From: Tropicimonas_B omnivorans
GTDB lineage: Bacteria; Pseudomonadota; Alphaproteobacteria; Rhodobacterales; Rhodobacteraceae
Reading direction: 5' to 3'
Length of the DNA stretch: 64,000 bases
NCBI RefSeq assembly: GCF_031846565.1
Contig: NZ_JAVRHL010000002.1
Location: 124,001 to 188,000 of the forward strand
Shown here: in pieces, positions 50,314 through 58,599 of the stretch
How positions within the stretch are numbered: position 1 is the stretch's first letter
Layout: every line of letters begins with the position of its first letter
Made by a program: the position numbers and the translations under genes
Notes under the pieces: model-generated
Seen by the model: the letters and a program-made list of their open reading frames with translations, nothing else
Database searches by the model: none
What the model was told of the DNA's origin: nothing

Positions 50314-50625
50314 ATGCAGAGCCAGAACATCCGTATCCGGCTGAAGGCGTTCGATTACCGCGTGCTGGATGCCAGTACGCAGGAGATCGTCTCCACGGCC
50401 AAGCGGACGGGCGCCCAGGTGCGCGGCCCCATCCCGCTCCCGAACAAGATCGAGAAGTTCACCGTCCTGCGCGGTCCGCATGTCGACAAGAAGTCGCGCG
50501 ACCAGTGGGAAATCCGGACGCACAAGCGTCTTCTCGACATCGTAGATCCGACCCCGCAGACGGTGGACGCGCTCATGAAGCTCGACCTTGCCGCCGGTGT
50601 GGACGTCGAGATCAAGCTTAACTGA
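50314..50625 (+). CDS. rpsJ: 30S ribosomal protein S10 (NusE)
   Basis: 103 residues. It has the conserved start QNIRIRLKAFDYRVLD and the C-terminal DLAAGVDVEIKL. S10 is part of the 30S head and, as NusE, couples to NusB and NusG in antitermination. GAAAGGCAAGACAAAG precedes the ATG. First gene of the S10 cluster. Confidence 0.97.
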   Translation: MQSQNIRIRLKAFDYRVLDASTQEIVSTAKRTGAQVRGPIPLPNKIEKFTVLRGPHVDKKSRDQWEIRTHKRLLDIVDPTPQTVDALMKLDLAAGVDVEIKLN

Positions 50626-50637
50626 GGAGGACCTTCG

Positions 50638-51522
50638 ATGTTGCGCTCTGGAGTGATCGCACGGAAGGTCGGCATGACCCGCCTCTTCATGGAGGACGGG
50701 AAGCAGATCCCCGTGACCGTATTGCAGCTCGACGAACTTCAAGTCGTCGCGCAGCGGACGGCTGAAAAGGACGGCTACTCCGCCGTTCAGCTCGGCGCCG
50801 GCTCGGCCAAGGCAAAGCGGACGACGCAGGCGATGCGTGGCCATTTTGCCGTCGCCAATGTTGCGCCGAAGCGGAAGATCGCGGAATTCCGCGTCGATGC
50901 CGACAACCTGATCGGCGTCGGTGAGGAAATCACCGCAAACCACTACTTCGAAGGCCAATTCGTCGACGTCAGCGGGACGTCGATCGGTAAGGGCTTTCAA
51001 GGTGCCATGAAGCGGCACAATTTCGGCGGCCTTCGCGCGACTCACGGCGTGTCGATCAGCCACCGTTCGCACGGCTCCACCGGCCAGTGTCAGGACCCCG
51101 GACGGGTGTTCAAGGGCAAGAAGATGGCCGGTCACATGGGCGCCGCGCGGATCACCACCCAGAACCTGCAGGTCGTTCGCACGGATGCGGATCGCGGCCT
51201 GATCATGGTGAAGGGTGCCGTGCCGGGCTCCAAGGGTGGCTGGGTGACGATCAAGGACGCCGTCAAGAAGCCGGTGCCCGAGAACGTGATCCTTCCGGCG
51301 GCCCTCAAGTCCGCCGCCCGCGAAGCCGAACGTCTGGCCCAGGAAGCTGCCGACGAAGCCGCCGCCGCGGAGGCCGCCGAGGCCGAGCGTCTGGCAGCCG
51401 AGCAGGCCGCACAGGAAGAAGCCGCGCTGAAGGAGGCCGAGGCCGATATCGCCGGTGAATCCTCCAAGGCGGACAATTCCGATGCCGAGGGCAATGCGCC
51501 CGAAGGAGACGAAGACAAATGA
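50638..51522 (+). CDS. rplC: 50S ribosomal protein L3 with acidic C-terminal extension
   Basis: 294 residues, against about 210 in E. coli. The L3 body (1-220) has the conserved GFQGAMKRHNFGGLRATHGV and GRVFKGKKMAGHMGA. Residues about 221-294 form a low-complexity Ala/Glu tail (KSAAREAERLAQEAADEAAA onward), probably a single helix ending in an acidic stretch. Such tails are known to me in Rhodobacterales L3 proteins. The stop overlaps rplD by 4 bp. Confidence 0.96.
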   Translation: MLRSGVIARKVGMTRLFMEDGKQIPVTVLQLDELQVVAQRTAEKDGYSAVQLGAGSAKAKRTTQAMRGHFAVANVAPKRKIAEFRVDADNLIGVGEEITANHYFEGQFVDVSGTSIGKGFQGAMKRHNFGGLRATHGVSISHRSHGSTGQCQDPGRVFKGKKMAGHMGAARITTQNLQVVRTDADRGLIMVKGAVPGSKGGWVTIKDAVKKPVPENVILPAALKSAAREAERLAQEAADEAAAAEAAEAERLAAEQAAQEEAALKEAEADIAGESSKADNSDAEGNAPEGDEDK

Positions 51523-52139
51523 AACTCGACGTGATCAAGCTGGATGGCGGCGAGGCCGGCACCGTGGATCTCGGCGACGAGGTCTTCGGCGTCGAGCCCC
51601 GTTCGGACATCCTCCACCGCGTGGTCCGCTGGCAGCGCGCTCGCGCGCAGGCCGGCACCCACAAGGTGAAGACCCGCTCCGAAACGAGCTACTCGACCAA
51701 GAAGATCTATCGCCAGAAAGGCACGGGCGGCGCGCGTCACGGCGACCGCAACGCTCCGATCTTCCGCAAGGGTGGTACCTACAAGGGTCCGACCCCGCGC
51801 AGCCATGCGCACGACCTGCCGAAGAAGATCCGCAAGCTCGGCCTGAAGATGGCGCTGAGCGACAAGGCCCGTGATGGCAAACTCGTCATCATCGAGTCCG
51901 CGGCTCTCGAAGAGGTCAAGACGAAGGCCCTCGCCAAGCATGTCGCCGACCGCGGCTGGCGCAAGGTGCTGGTCATCGACGGCGCCGAGGTCGACGGCAA
52001 CTTCGCCCGCGCTGCGGCGAACATCGCCGGCCTCGACGTGCTCCCCTCTGTCGGCGCCAATGTCTATGACATCCTCAACCGTGACACGCTCGTGCTCACG
52101 AAAGCGGGTGTCGAAGCTCTGGAGGCCCGTCTGAAATGA
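51519..52139 (+). CDS. rplD: 50S ribosomal protein L4
   Basis: 206 residues. The extended loop that reaches the exit tunnel includes TRSETSYSTKKIYRQKGTGG, where macrolide-resistance changes occur in other species. In enterobacteria L4 also represses the S10 operon; whether it does so here is unknown. It overlaps rplC and rplW by ATGA junctions. Confidence 0.96.
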   Translation: MKLDVIKLDGGEAGTVDLGDEVFGVEPRSDILHRVVRWQRARAQAGTHKVKTRSETSYSTKKIYRQKGTGGARHGDRNAPIFRKGGTYKGPTPRSHAHDLPKKIRKLGLKMALSDKARDGKLVIIESAALEEVKTKALAKHVADRGWRKVLVIDGAEVDGNFARAAANIAGLDVLPSVGANVYDILNRDTLVLTKAGVEALEARLK

Positions 52140-52432
52140 GCGCGAAACCCGACCACTACGACGTGATCCGCAAGCCGATCATCACGGAGAAGGCCACGCT
52201 CGCATCGGAAGCGAACGCGGTCGTCTTCGAGGTCTCCATGAGTGCGGCCAAGCCGCAGATCAAGGAAGCGGTCGAAACCCTGTTCAATGTGAAGGTGAAG
52301 GCGGTCAACACCACCATCACCAAAGGCAAGACCAAGCGCTTCCGGGGTCGCCCCGGCCGCCGCGCCGACGTCAAGAAAGCCTATGTGACCCTCGAGGAGG
52401 GGAACACCATTGACGTGACGACGGGCCTCTAA
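52136..52432 (+). CDS. rplW: 50S ribosomal protein L23
   Basis: 98 residues. It forms the docking site for trigger factor and SRP at the tunnel exit. Conserved parts are YDVIRKPIITEKATLASE and the loop KTKRFRGRPGRRADVKKAYV. It is translationally coupled to rplD and followed by a terminator-like hairpin instead of running directly into rplB. Confidence 0.96.
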   Translation: MSAKPDHYDVIRKPIITEKATLASEANAVVFEVSMSAAKPQIKEAVETLFNVKVKAVNTTITKGKTKRFRGRPGRRADVKKAYVTLEEGNTIDVTTGL

Positions 52433-52450
52433 TATCAGGCCCCATCGCAG

Positions 52451-52483
52451 GCGGCCCCGGGCGACCGGGGCCGCTCGCTTTTT
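52451..52483 (+). terminator. Terminator-like hairpin inside the S10 cluster (rplW-rplB)
   Basis: GCGGCCCCGG (52451-52460) and CCGGGGCCGC (52465-52474) form a 10-bp perfect stem capped by a GCGA (GNRA) tetraloop. It is followed by TCGCTTTTTCC. This has every element of an intrinsic terminator 19 bp past the rplW stop, so downstream genes need read-through or another promoter. Confidence 0.8.
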
Positions 52484-52501
52484 CCGATACTGAAGAAGTC
52501 C

Positions 52502-52521
52502 TGCCGGGGTTTGCCCCGGCA
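52502..52521 (+). other. Second hairpin just upstream of rplB
   Basis: TGCCGGGG (52502-52509), loop TTTG, CCCCGGCA (52514-52521). It ends 22 bp before the rplB ATG and close to the GGAAGACAGAAAG ribosome binding region, so it could affect initiation or mRNA stability. Confidence 0.6.
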
Positions 52522-52543
52522 ATAGAAACGGAAGACAGAAAGC

Positions 52544-53386
52544 ATGGCACTCAAGTCGTACAATCCGACGACGCCTGGCCAGCGCGGGCTGGTTCTGATC
52601 GACCGTTCGGAGCTTTGGAAAGGTCGCCCCGTCAAATCCCTCACCGAGGGTTTGTCGAAGAAGGGTGGCCGGAACAACACCGGACGGATCACGATGCGCC
52701 GCCGCGGCGGCGGGGCGAAGCGTCTCTACAGAATCGTCGATTTCCGCCGGACGAAGTTCGACGTCTCCGCGACGGTCGAGCGGATCGAATACGATCCCAA
52801 CCGGACCGCGTTCATCGCTCTCGTGCGCTATGAAGACGGCGAACAGGCCTACATCCTCGCGCCGCAGCGCCTCGCCATCGGTGACAAGATCGTCGCAGGC
52901 ACCCGCGTCGACGTGAAGCCGGGCAACGCGATGCCGTTCTCCGGCATGCCGATCGGCACGATCGTCCACAACATCGAACTGAAGCCCGGCAAGGGCGGCC
53001 AGATCGCTCGCGCCGCGGGCACCTATGCCCAGTTCGTCGGCCGTGATGGCGGTTACGCCCAGATCCGGCTTTCCTCCGGCGAGCTTCGTCTCGTGCGCCA
53101 GGAATGCATGGCCACGGTCGGCGCCGTCTCGAATCCTGACCAGTCGAACCAGAACTTCGGCAAGGCCGGCCGGATGCGCCACCACGGCATCCGTCCCTCC
53201 GTCCGCGGTGTCGTGATGAACCCGATCGACCACCCGCATGGCGGCGGCGAAGGGCGCACCTCGGGCGGCCGTCACCCCGTCACGCCCTGGGGCAAGCCGA
53301 CCAAGGGTGCACGCACCCGCAATACCAACAAGGCGTCGCAGAAGCTCATTCTTCGCTCCCGCCACGCTCGCAAAAAGGGGCGCTAA
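52544..53386 (+). CDS. rplB: 50S ribosomal protein L2
   Basis: 280 residues. L2 is needed for subunit joining and the peptidyl-transferase centre. The conserved C-terminal region MNPIDHPHGGGEGRTSGGRH contains the key His. The N-terminus MALKSYNPTTPGQRGLVLID is the family form. Confidence 0.97.
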   Translation: MALKSYNPTTPGQRGLVLIDRSELWKGRPVKSLTEGLSKKGGRNNTGRITMRRRGGGAKRLYRIVDFRRTKFDVSATVERIEYDPNRTAFIALVRYEDGEQAYILAPQRLAIGDKIVAGTRVDVKPGNAMPFSGMPIGTIVHNIELKPGKGGQIARAAGTYAQFVGRDGGYAQIRLSSGELRLVRQECMATVGAVSNPDQSNQNFGKAGRMRHHGIRPSVRGVVMNPIDHPHGGGEGRTSGGRHPVTPWGKPTKGARTRNTNKASQKLILRSRHARKKGR

Positions 53387-53389
53387 GCT

Positions 53390-53668
53390 ATGACCCGTTC
53401 CGTCTGGAAAGGCCCCTTCGTCGACGCGTACGTCCTGAAGAAGGCCGAGAAATCCCGGGAGTCCGGCCGCAGCGAGGTCATCAAGATCTGGTCGCGCCGC
53501 TCCACCATCCTTCCGCAGTTCGTCGGTCTGACGTTCGGTGTCTATAACGGCCACAAGCATGTGCCGGTGAACGTGTCCGAGGACATGATCGGCCAGAAGT
53601 TCGGCGAATATGCGCCCACCCGTACCTATTACGGGCACGCCGCCGACAAGAAAGCGAAGAGGAAGTAA
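53390..53668 (+). CDS. rpsS: 30S ribosomal protein S19
   Basis: 92 residues. It pairs with S13 in the 30S head. Signature: TRSVWKGPFVDAYVLKKAE, the segment VGLTFGVYNGHKHVPVNVSE and GEYAPTRTYYGHAADKKAKR. It starts 3 bp after rplB. Confidence 0.97.
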   Translation: MTRSVWKGPFVDAYVLKKAEKSRESGRSEVIKIWSRRSTILPQFVGLTFGVYNGHKHVPVNVSEDMIGQKFGEYAPTRTYYGHAADKKAKRK

Positions 53669-53671
53669 GTC

Positions 53672-54052
53672 ATGGGCAAGGAGAAGAACCCTCGCCGCGT
53701 GGCGGAGAACGAGGCTCTGGCGAAGACCCGCATGCTGCGCACGTCGCCCCAGAAGCTGAACCTCGTCGCGGCCATGATCCGGGGCAAGAAGGTCGAGCGC
53801 GCTCTCAGCGATCTCACCTTCTCCAAGAAGCGTATCGCCGAGGACGTGCGGAAATGTCTGCAGTCCGCCATCGCGAATGCCGAGAACAACCATAACCTCG
53901 ATGTCGACGAGCTCGTCGTCGCTGAGGCATGGGTCGGCAAGAACCTCGTGATGAAGCGCGGCCGTCCCCGGGCGCGTGGTCGCTTCGGCCGGATTCAGAA
54001 GCCGTTCGCCGAGATCACGATCAAGGTCCGCCAAGTCGAGGAGCAAGCCTGA
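53672..54052 (+). CDS. rplV: 50S ribosomal protein L22
   Basis: 126 residues. Its beta-hairpin lines the exit tunnel near L4: the loop contains LVMKRGRPRARGRFGRIQKP. The core is RTSPQKLNLVAAMIRGKKVE. It shares one base with rpsC (TGATG). Confidence 0.97.
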   Translation: MGKEKNPRRVAENEALAKTRMLRTSPQKLNLVAAMIRGKKVERALSDLTFSKKRIAEDVRKCLQSAIANAENNHNLDVDELVVAEAWVGKNLVMKRGRPRARGRFGRIQKPFAEITIKVRQVEEQA

Positions 54053-54759
54053 TGGGTCATAAGGTCAATCCGATCGGCATGCGCCTGCAGGTCAACCGCA
54101 CCTGGGACAGCCGCTGGTACGCCGATACCAAAGAGTACAGCACCCTTCTGCTCGAGGACATCAAGATCCGCGAGTTCATCGAGAAGGAATGCAAGCAGGC
54201 CGGCATCAGCCGGATCATCATCGAGCGCCCGCACCGCAAGTGCCGCGTGACGATCCACACGGCGCGTCCGGGGGTCATCATCGGCAAGAAGGGTGCGGAC
54301 ATCGAGGTCCTGCGCAAGAAGCTGGCGAAGATCACCGACAGCGAGCTGCACCTCAACATCGTCGAGGTTCGCAAGCCCGAGATGGATGCGGCCCTGGTCG
54401 CCGAAAGCATCGCGCAGCAGCTCGAGCGTCGTGTCAGCTTCCGTCGTGCCATGAAGCGGTCTGTCCAGTCCGCCATGCGCATGGGTGCGCTCGGCATCCG
54501 GGTCAACGTCGCGGGTCGCCTCGGCGGCGCCGAGATCGCCCGGACGGAGTGGTATCGCGAGGGCCGCGTGCCCCTGCACACGCTTCGTGCCGACATCGAC
54601 TACGCCCTGGCCGAAGGTCAGACGCCCTACGGCATCATCGGTGTCAAGGTGTGGATCTTCAAAGGCGAGATCATGGAGCATGACCCCGCTGCGCGCGATC
54701 GTCGTGCTCAAGAGATCCAGGACGGCCCCGCCCCGCGCGGCGGCGGTCGTGGCCGGTAA
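54052..54759 (+). CDS. rpsC: 30S ribosomal protein S3
   Basis: 235 residues. Contains a KH domain around GVIIGKKGADIEVLRKKLAK and helicase-related basic residues at the mRNA entry. The family N-terminus GHKVNPIGMRLQVNRTWDSR fixes ATG 54052. The Arg/Gly-rich C-terminus ends PRGGGRGR. Confidence 0.97.
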   Translation: MGHKVNPIGMRLQVNRTWDSRWYADTKEYSTLLLEDIKIREFIEKECKQAGISRIIIERPHRKCRVTIHTARPGVIIGKKGADIEVLRKKLAKITDSELHLNIVEVRKPEMDAALVAESIAQQLERRVSFRRAMKRSVQSAMRMGALGIRVNVAGRLGGAEIARTEWYREGRVPLHTLRADIDYALAEGQTPYGIIGVKVWIFKGEIMEHDPAARDRRAQEIQDGPAPRGGGRGR

Positions 54760-54771
54760 GGAGAGAACGAG

Positions 54772-55185
54772 ATGCTGCAACCAAAGCGCACCAAGTTCCG
54801 CAAACAGCACAAGGGCCGTATCCACGGCGAGGCGAAGGGCGGGTATGACCTGAACTTCGGCACCTACGGTCTGAAGGCGACGCAGCCCGAGCGCGTCACC
54901 GCGCGGCAGATCGAGGCGGCCCGTCGTGCCATGACGCGTCACATGAAGCGTCAGGGCCGTGTCTGGATCCGCATCTTCCCGGACGTGCCTGTCACGTCGA
55001 AGCCCACCGAAGTCCGGATGGGTAAGGGTAAGGGCTCCGTCGACTTCTGGGCGGCCAAGGTGAAGCCGGGCCGGATCATGTTCGAGATCGACGGTGTCAC
55101 CGATGCCGTGGCCCGCGAGGCACTGCGCCTTGCGTCCATGAAGCTGCCGATCAAGACGCGCCTCGTGGTTCGCGAGGACTGGTAA
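54772..55185 (+). CDS. rplP: 50S ribosomal protein L16
   Basis: 137 residues. L16 organises tRNA-binding parts of 23S rRNA. Conserved: MLQPKRTKFRKQHKGRIHGE, then YGLKATQPERVTARQIEAAR and MGKGKGSVDFWAAKVKPGR. It is followed by a strong terminator rather than directly by rpmC. Confidence 0.97.
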   Translation: MLQPKRTKFRKQHKGRIHGEAKGGYDLNFGTYGLKATQPERVTARQIEAARRAMTRHMKRQGRVWIRIFPDVPVTSKPTEVRMGKGKGSVDFWAAKVKPGRIMFEIDGVTDAVAREALRLASMKLPIKTRLVVREDW

Positions 55186-55214
55186 GGCCAGAGGCCCTGC
55201 CATCGAGAGATCAG

Positions 55215-55250
55215 GCCCCCGGCGGTTCGTCCGCCGGGGGCTTTTCCGTT
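55215..55250 (+). terminator. Strong intrinsic terminator between rplP and rpmC
   Basis: GCCCCCGGCGG (55215-55225), loop TTCGT, CCGCCGGGGGC (55231-55241), then TTTTCCGTTT. It is an 11-bp perfect stem with a T-tract, 29 bp after the rplP stop. Confidence 0.9.
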
Positions 55251-55558
55251 TCAAGGGAGCGGGGCGCGCCTCCCAGGCACTCGCGGTTTACGAGGGGGCG
55301 CAGATTGCTGGCGGGCAGGTCCGACCGGACAGCCGCGACGCGTCCTCCCGCCCTTCAGGTCCGGACGAAACGTGCCCCTATAGTGCCGTACGTCTTCGCT
55401 CCGGTCCGGCGGGGCAGGGGCGAGGGAAGAGGCCGGCGCGACAGGGCTTGCAATGTCTCCCCGCAGCGCGTAGACGGCCCCCTCATTCACGAACTCCACG
55501 GGAATCAGCGTTACCCGCCGACGGGGCGCTCTCGTGATGTCGAAAGGAAAGGTGACCC
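55251..55558. other. Spacer before rpmC, no gene seen
   Basis: 308 bp follow the terminator. The open frames here are GC-rich noise without family resemblance. A TATAGT hexamer at 55379-55384 is the most promoter-like element, but no matching -35 was found. A new promoter for rpmC-rplO is expected in this interval. Confidence 0.45.
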
Positions 55559-55771
55559 ATGGCGAACACCGCCAAGGATCTCAGAGACAAGACGCCCGAT
55601 CAGCTGCGCGATCAGCTCGTCAGCCTGAAAAAGGAAGCGTTCAACCTGCGCTTCCAGGTCGCGACCGGCGCGGCGGAGAACACCGCGCGCATGCGTACGG
55701 TTCGCCGCGACACTGCCCGCGTCCTGACCATTCTGAACGAAAAGGCGGCCGGCGCCGCGACGGAGGCCTGA
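55559..55771 (+). CDS. rpmC: 50S ribosomal protein L29
   Basis: 70 residues, two helices: AKDLRDKTPDQLRDQLVSLK and RMRTVRRDTARVLTILNEK. It lies near the tunnel exit beside L23. GAAAGGAAAGGTGACCC is upstream of the ATG. Confidence 0.95.
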   Translation: MANTAKDLRDKTPDQLRDQLVSLKKEAFNLRFQVATGAAENTARMRTVRRDTARVLTILNEKAAGAATEA

Positions 55772-55775
55772 GACC

Positions 55776-56009
55776 ATGCCCAAGCGTATCCTCAAAGGCA
55801 CCGTGACGAGCGACAAGAACGCTAACACCGTGACCGTCCTCGTCGAGCGCCGCATCACGCATCCGGTTCTGAAAAAGACGATCCGGAAGTCCAAGAAGTA
55901 CCGTGCCCACGACGAGGGCAACAAGTTCAAGACCGGCGACGTAGTCCGTATCCAGGAATGCGCCCCGGTGTCGAAGAGCAAGCGCTGGGAGGTGGTCGAG
56001 GCCGTATAA
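55776..56009 (+). CDS. rpsQ: 30S ribosomal protein S17
   Basis: 77 residues, OB fold. Conserved: LKGTVTSDKNANTVTVLVER, then KYRAHDEGNKFKTGDVVRIQ and RPVSKSKRW-type ending (APVSKSKRWEVVEAV). It starts 4 bp after rpmC. Confidence 0.96.
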   Translation: MPKRILKGTVTSDKNANTVTVLVERRITHPVLKKTIRKSKKYRAHDEGNKFKTGDVVRIQECAPVSKSKRWEVVEAV

Positions 56010-56088
56010 CGGCCCGGACCACGTTCCGGTTTGAGCGAAACCCTGGGGATCGGGCGATCAGCGCCCCCCAAAGGTCGGGAGAAACCTA

Positions 56089-56457
56089 ATGATCCAGATG
56101 CAGACCAATCTGGATGTCGCTGACAATTCCGGCGCACGCCGGGTGCAGTGCATCAAGGTCCTCGGCGGGTCCAAGCGTAAATACGCCTCCGTGGGCGACA
56201 TCATCGTGGTGTCGGTCAAGGAGGCTATTCCGCGTGGCCGCGTCAAGAAGGGCGATGTCCGCAAGGCCGTCGTCGTTCGGACCGCCAAGGAAGTCCGTCG
56301 TGACGACGGAACAGCCATCCGCTTCGACCGCAACGCGGCCGTCATCCTGAACAATGCGGGCGAGCCTGTCGGCACTCGTATCTTCGGGCCGGTGGTGCGC
56401 GAACTGCGCGCGAAGAACTTCATGAAGATCATCTCGCTTGCGCCGGAGGTGCTCTGA
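56089..56457 (+). CDS. rplN: 50S ribosomal protein L14
   Basis: 122 residues. Conserved: MIQMQTNLDVADNSGARRVQ and RIFGPVVRELRAKNFMKIIS. L14 contacts L19 and the 30S subunit. The 79-bp gap to rpsQ is longer than its neighbours'. It overlaps rplX by one base. Confidence 0.97.
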   Translation: MIQMQTNLDVADNSGARRVQCIKVLGGSKRKYASVGDIIVVSVKEAIPRGRVKKGDVRKAVVVRTAKEVRRDDGTAIRFDRNAAVILNNAGEPVGTRIFGPVVRELRAKNFMKIISLAPEVL

Positions 56458-56768
56458 TGGCCGCCAGGCTTAAAAAAGGCGACAAGGTCGTCGTGCTCGC
56501 GGGCAAGGACAAGACGCAGACCGGTACGATCCAGTCCGTCGATCCCAAGTCCGGCAAGGCTGTGGTGGAAGGCATCAACGTCTCCGTTCGCCACACCCGT
56601 CAGAGCCAGCAGCAGCAGGGCGGCCGCCGGCCTGTCCCGATGCCGATCGAGCTGTCGAACCTCGCCCTCGTCGACAAGAACGGCAAGCCGACGCGCGTCG
56701 GCTTCCGTGTCGAGGACGGCAAGAAGGTCCGCTTCGCCAAGACCACGGGGGACGTGATCGATGCTTGA
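56457..56768 (+). CDS. rplX: 50S ribosomal protein L24
   Basis: 103 residues with a KOW motif LKKGDKVVVLAGKDKTQTGT and the segment EGINVSVRHTRQSQQQQGGR. An assembly initiator of the 50S subunit. It overlaps rplE by 8 bp. Confidence 0.96.
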   Translation: MAARLKKGDKVVVLAGKDKTQTGTIQSVDPKSGKAVVEGINVSVRHTRQSQQQQGGRRPVPMPIELSNLALVDKNGKPTRVGFRVEDGKKVRFAKTTGDVIDA

Positions 56769-57324
56769 TTCGACCACTTACACACCGCGCTTCCGTCAGC
56801 TCTACCGCGACGAGATCCGCGGCAAGCTGTCCGAGGAGTTTTCCTACTCCAACGGCATGATGGTGCCGCGTCTCGACAAGATCGTGCTGAACATCGGCGC
56901 GGGCTCCGAGGCCGTCCGGGACAGCAAGAAGGCCAAATCCGCCCAGGATGACCTGACCAAGCTGACCGGCCAGCAGGCCGTCGTCACGCGCGCCAAGAAG
57001 TCGATCGCCGGCTTCCGCGTTCGTGAGGAAATGCCGCTCGGTGCCAAGGTCACGCTCCGCGGTGATCGCATGTACGAGTTCTTCGATCGCCTGATCACGA
57101 TCGCGCTGCCCCGCGTGCGGGACTTCCGCGGCGTGAAGGGGACGAGCTTCGACGGCCGTGGCAACTACGCCATGGGCCTGAAAGAGCACATCGTCTTCCC
57201 CGAGATCGAGTACGACAAGGTCGACGAGGTCTGGGGCATGGACATCATCATCTGCACCACCGCGAAGACCGACGCGGAAGCCAAGGCGCTGTTGAAGCAC
57301 TTCAACATGCCCTTTACCAGCTGA
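56761..57324 (+). CDS. rplE: 50S ribosomal protein L5
   Basis: 187 residues. It binds 5S rRNA and forms an intersubunit bridge. Conserved: MMVPRLDKIVLNIGAG, QQAVVTRAKKSIAGFRVREE and the C-terminal GMDIIICTTAKTDAEAKALL. Confidence 0.97.
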   Translation: MLDSTTYTPRFRQLYRDEIRGKLSEEFSYSNGMMVPRLDKIVLNIGAGSEAVRDSKKAKSAQDDLTKLTGQQAVVTRAKKSIAGFRVREEMPLGAKVTLRGDRMYEFFDRLITIALPRVRDFRGVKGTSFDGRGNYAMGLKEHIVFPEIEYDKVDEVWGMDIIICTTAKTDAEAKALLKHFNMPFTS

Positions 57325-57335
57325 GGAATATCGAC

Positions 57336-57641
57336 ATGGCGAAAAAAGCAATGATCGAGCGCGAGAAGAAGCGCCAGCGGCTGGTGGAGAAGTACGCCGC
57401 CAAGCGGCAGGCGCTGAAGGATGTCGCGAACGACGAGAACCGTCCCGTGGAGGAGCGCTTCAAGGCCCGGCTCAAGCTGGCCGAGCTTCCGCGGAACTCT
57501 TCCCCCACGCGGCTTCACAACCGTTGTGCACTCACCGGCCGTCCGCGTGCGTATTACCGCAAGCTGGGCCTGAGCCGTATCATGCTGCGCGAGCTGGCCT
57601 CCGAAGGTCAGATTCCCGGCATGGTCAAGTCGAGCTGGTAA
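57336..57641 (+). CDS. rpsN: 30S ribosomal protein S14 (long, zinc-free form)
   Basis: 101 residues, the long type without the CxxC zinc site. Conserved: MAKKAMIEREKKRQRLVEKY and the C-terminal RCALTGRPRAYYRKLGLSRI. Only a single S14 gene is seen in the window. Confidence 0.96.
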   Translation: MAKKAMIEREKKRQRLVEKYAAKRQALKDVANDENRPVEERFKARLKLAELPRNSSPTRLHNRCALTGRPRAYYRKLGLSRIMLRELASEGQIPGMVKSSW

Positions 57642-57653
57642 GGAGGGTATGGT

Positions 57654-58043
57654 ATGAACGATCCTCTGGGCGATATGCTGACCCGTATCCGCAATGCGCA
57701 GATGCGTGGTAAGTCCACCGTACGCACGCCGGCCTCCAAGGTCCGCGCGTGGGTGCTCGATGTGCTGGCGAGCGAGGGCTACATCCGTGGCTACGAGCGG
57801 ATCAAGGACGGGGCGTTCCCCGAACTCGAGATCAGCCTGAAGTATTTCGAAGGCCAGCCGGTCATTCGCGAGCTGCAGCGCGTCTCCAAGCCCGGCCGCC
57901 GGGTGTACATGAGCGTCAAGGATATCCCGTCGGTCCGTCAGGGCCTGGGCGTGTCCATCGTCTCCACGTCGAAGGGTGTCATGTCGGATCATTCCGCGCG
58001 CTCCGAGAACGTGGGCGGCGAAGTGCTCTGCACAATCTTCTGA
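57654..58043 (+). CDS. rpsH: 30S ribosomal protein S8
   Basis: 129 residues. Conserved: NDPLGDMLTRIRNAQMRGKS and the C-terminal STSKGVMSDHSARSENVGGE. In E. coli S8 represses the spc operon by binding its mRNA. AGGAGGGTATGGT gives a strong ribosome binding site. Confidence 0.97.
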   Translation: MNDPLGDMLTRIRNAQMRGKSTVRTPASKVRAWVLDVLASEGYIRGYERIKDGAFPELEISLKYFEGQPVIRELQRVSKPGRRVYMSVKDIPSVRQGLGVSIVSTSKGVMSDHSARSENVGGEVLCTIF

Positions 58044-58055
58044 TAGGAGGGCACG

Positions 58056-58589
58056 ATGTCTCGAATTGGTAAAAGACCGGTCGCGCTGCCCTCCGGGGTT
58101 GAGGCGAAAGTCTCCGGCCAGACCGTCGAAGTGAAGGGCCCCAAGGGCACCCGCAGCTTCACCGCCACCGACGATGTGACGTTGTCCGTCGAGGATGGCG
58201 CCGTCAGCGTCGTCCCGCGCGGTACGTCCAAGCGGGCGCGCCAGCAGTGGGGCATGTCCCGCACGATGGTGGCCAATCTCGTCCACGGCGTGAGCGAGGG
58301 CTTCAAGAAGGAGCTCGAGATCAACGGCGTCGGCTACCGGGCTCAGATGCAAGGCGATGTCCTGAAACTGAACCTCGGTTACAGCCACGAGGTGAACTTC
58401 ACGGTGCCCGAGGGCGTCACGATCACCGCGCCGAAGGTCACGCAGATCGTCGTCGAGGGGTCCGATCAGCAGCTCGTCGGCCAGGTCGCGGCCAATATCC
58501 GCGAATGGCGTGCTCCCGAGCCCTACAAGGGCAAGGGGATCAAGTACAAAGACGAGTATATCTTCCGCAAGGAAGGCAAGAAGAAGTAA
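58056..58589 (+). CDS. rplF: 50S ribosomal protein L6
   Basis: 177 residues with two similar domains. Conserved: SRIGKRPVALPSGVEAKV and the C-terminal PEPYKGKGIKYKDEYIFRKE. It lies near the sarcin-ricin loop. Confidence 0.97.
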   Translation: MSRIGKRPVALPSGVEAKVSGQTVEVKGPKGTRSFTATDDVTLSVEDGAVSVVPRGTSKRARQQWGMSRTMVANLVHGVSEGFKKELEINGVGYRAQMQGDVLKLNLGYSHEVNFTVPEGVTITAPKVTQIVVEGSDQQLVGQVAANIREWRAPEPYKGKGIKYKDEYIFRKEGKKK

Positions 58590-58599
58590 GGACGGCAAG

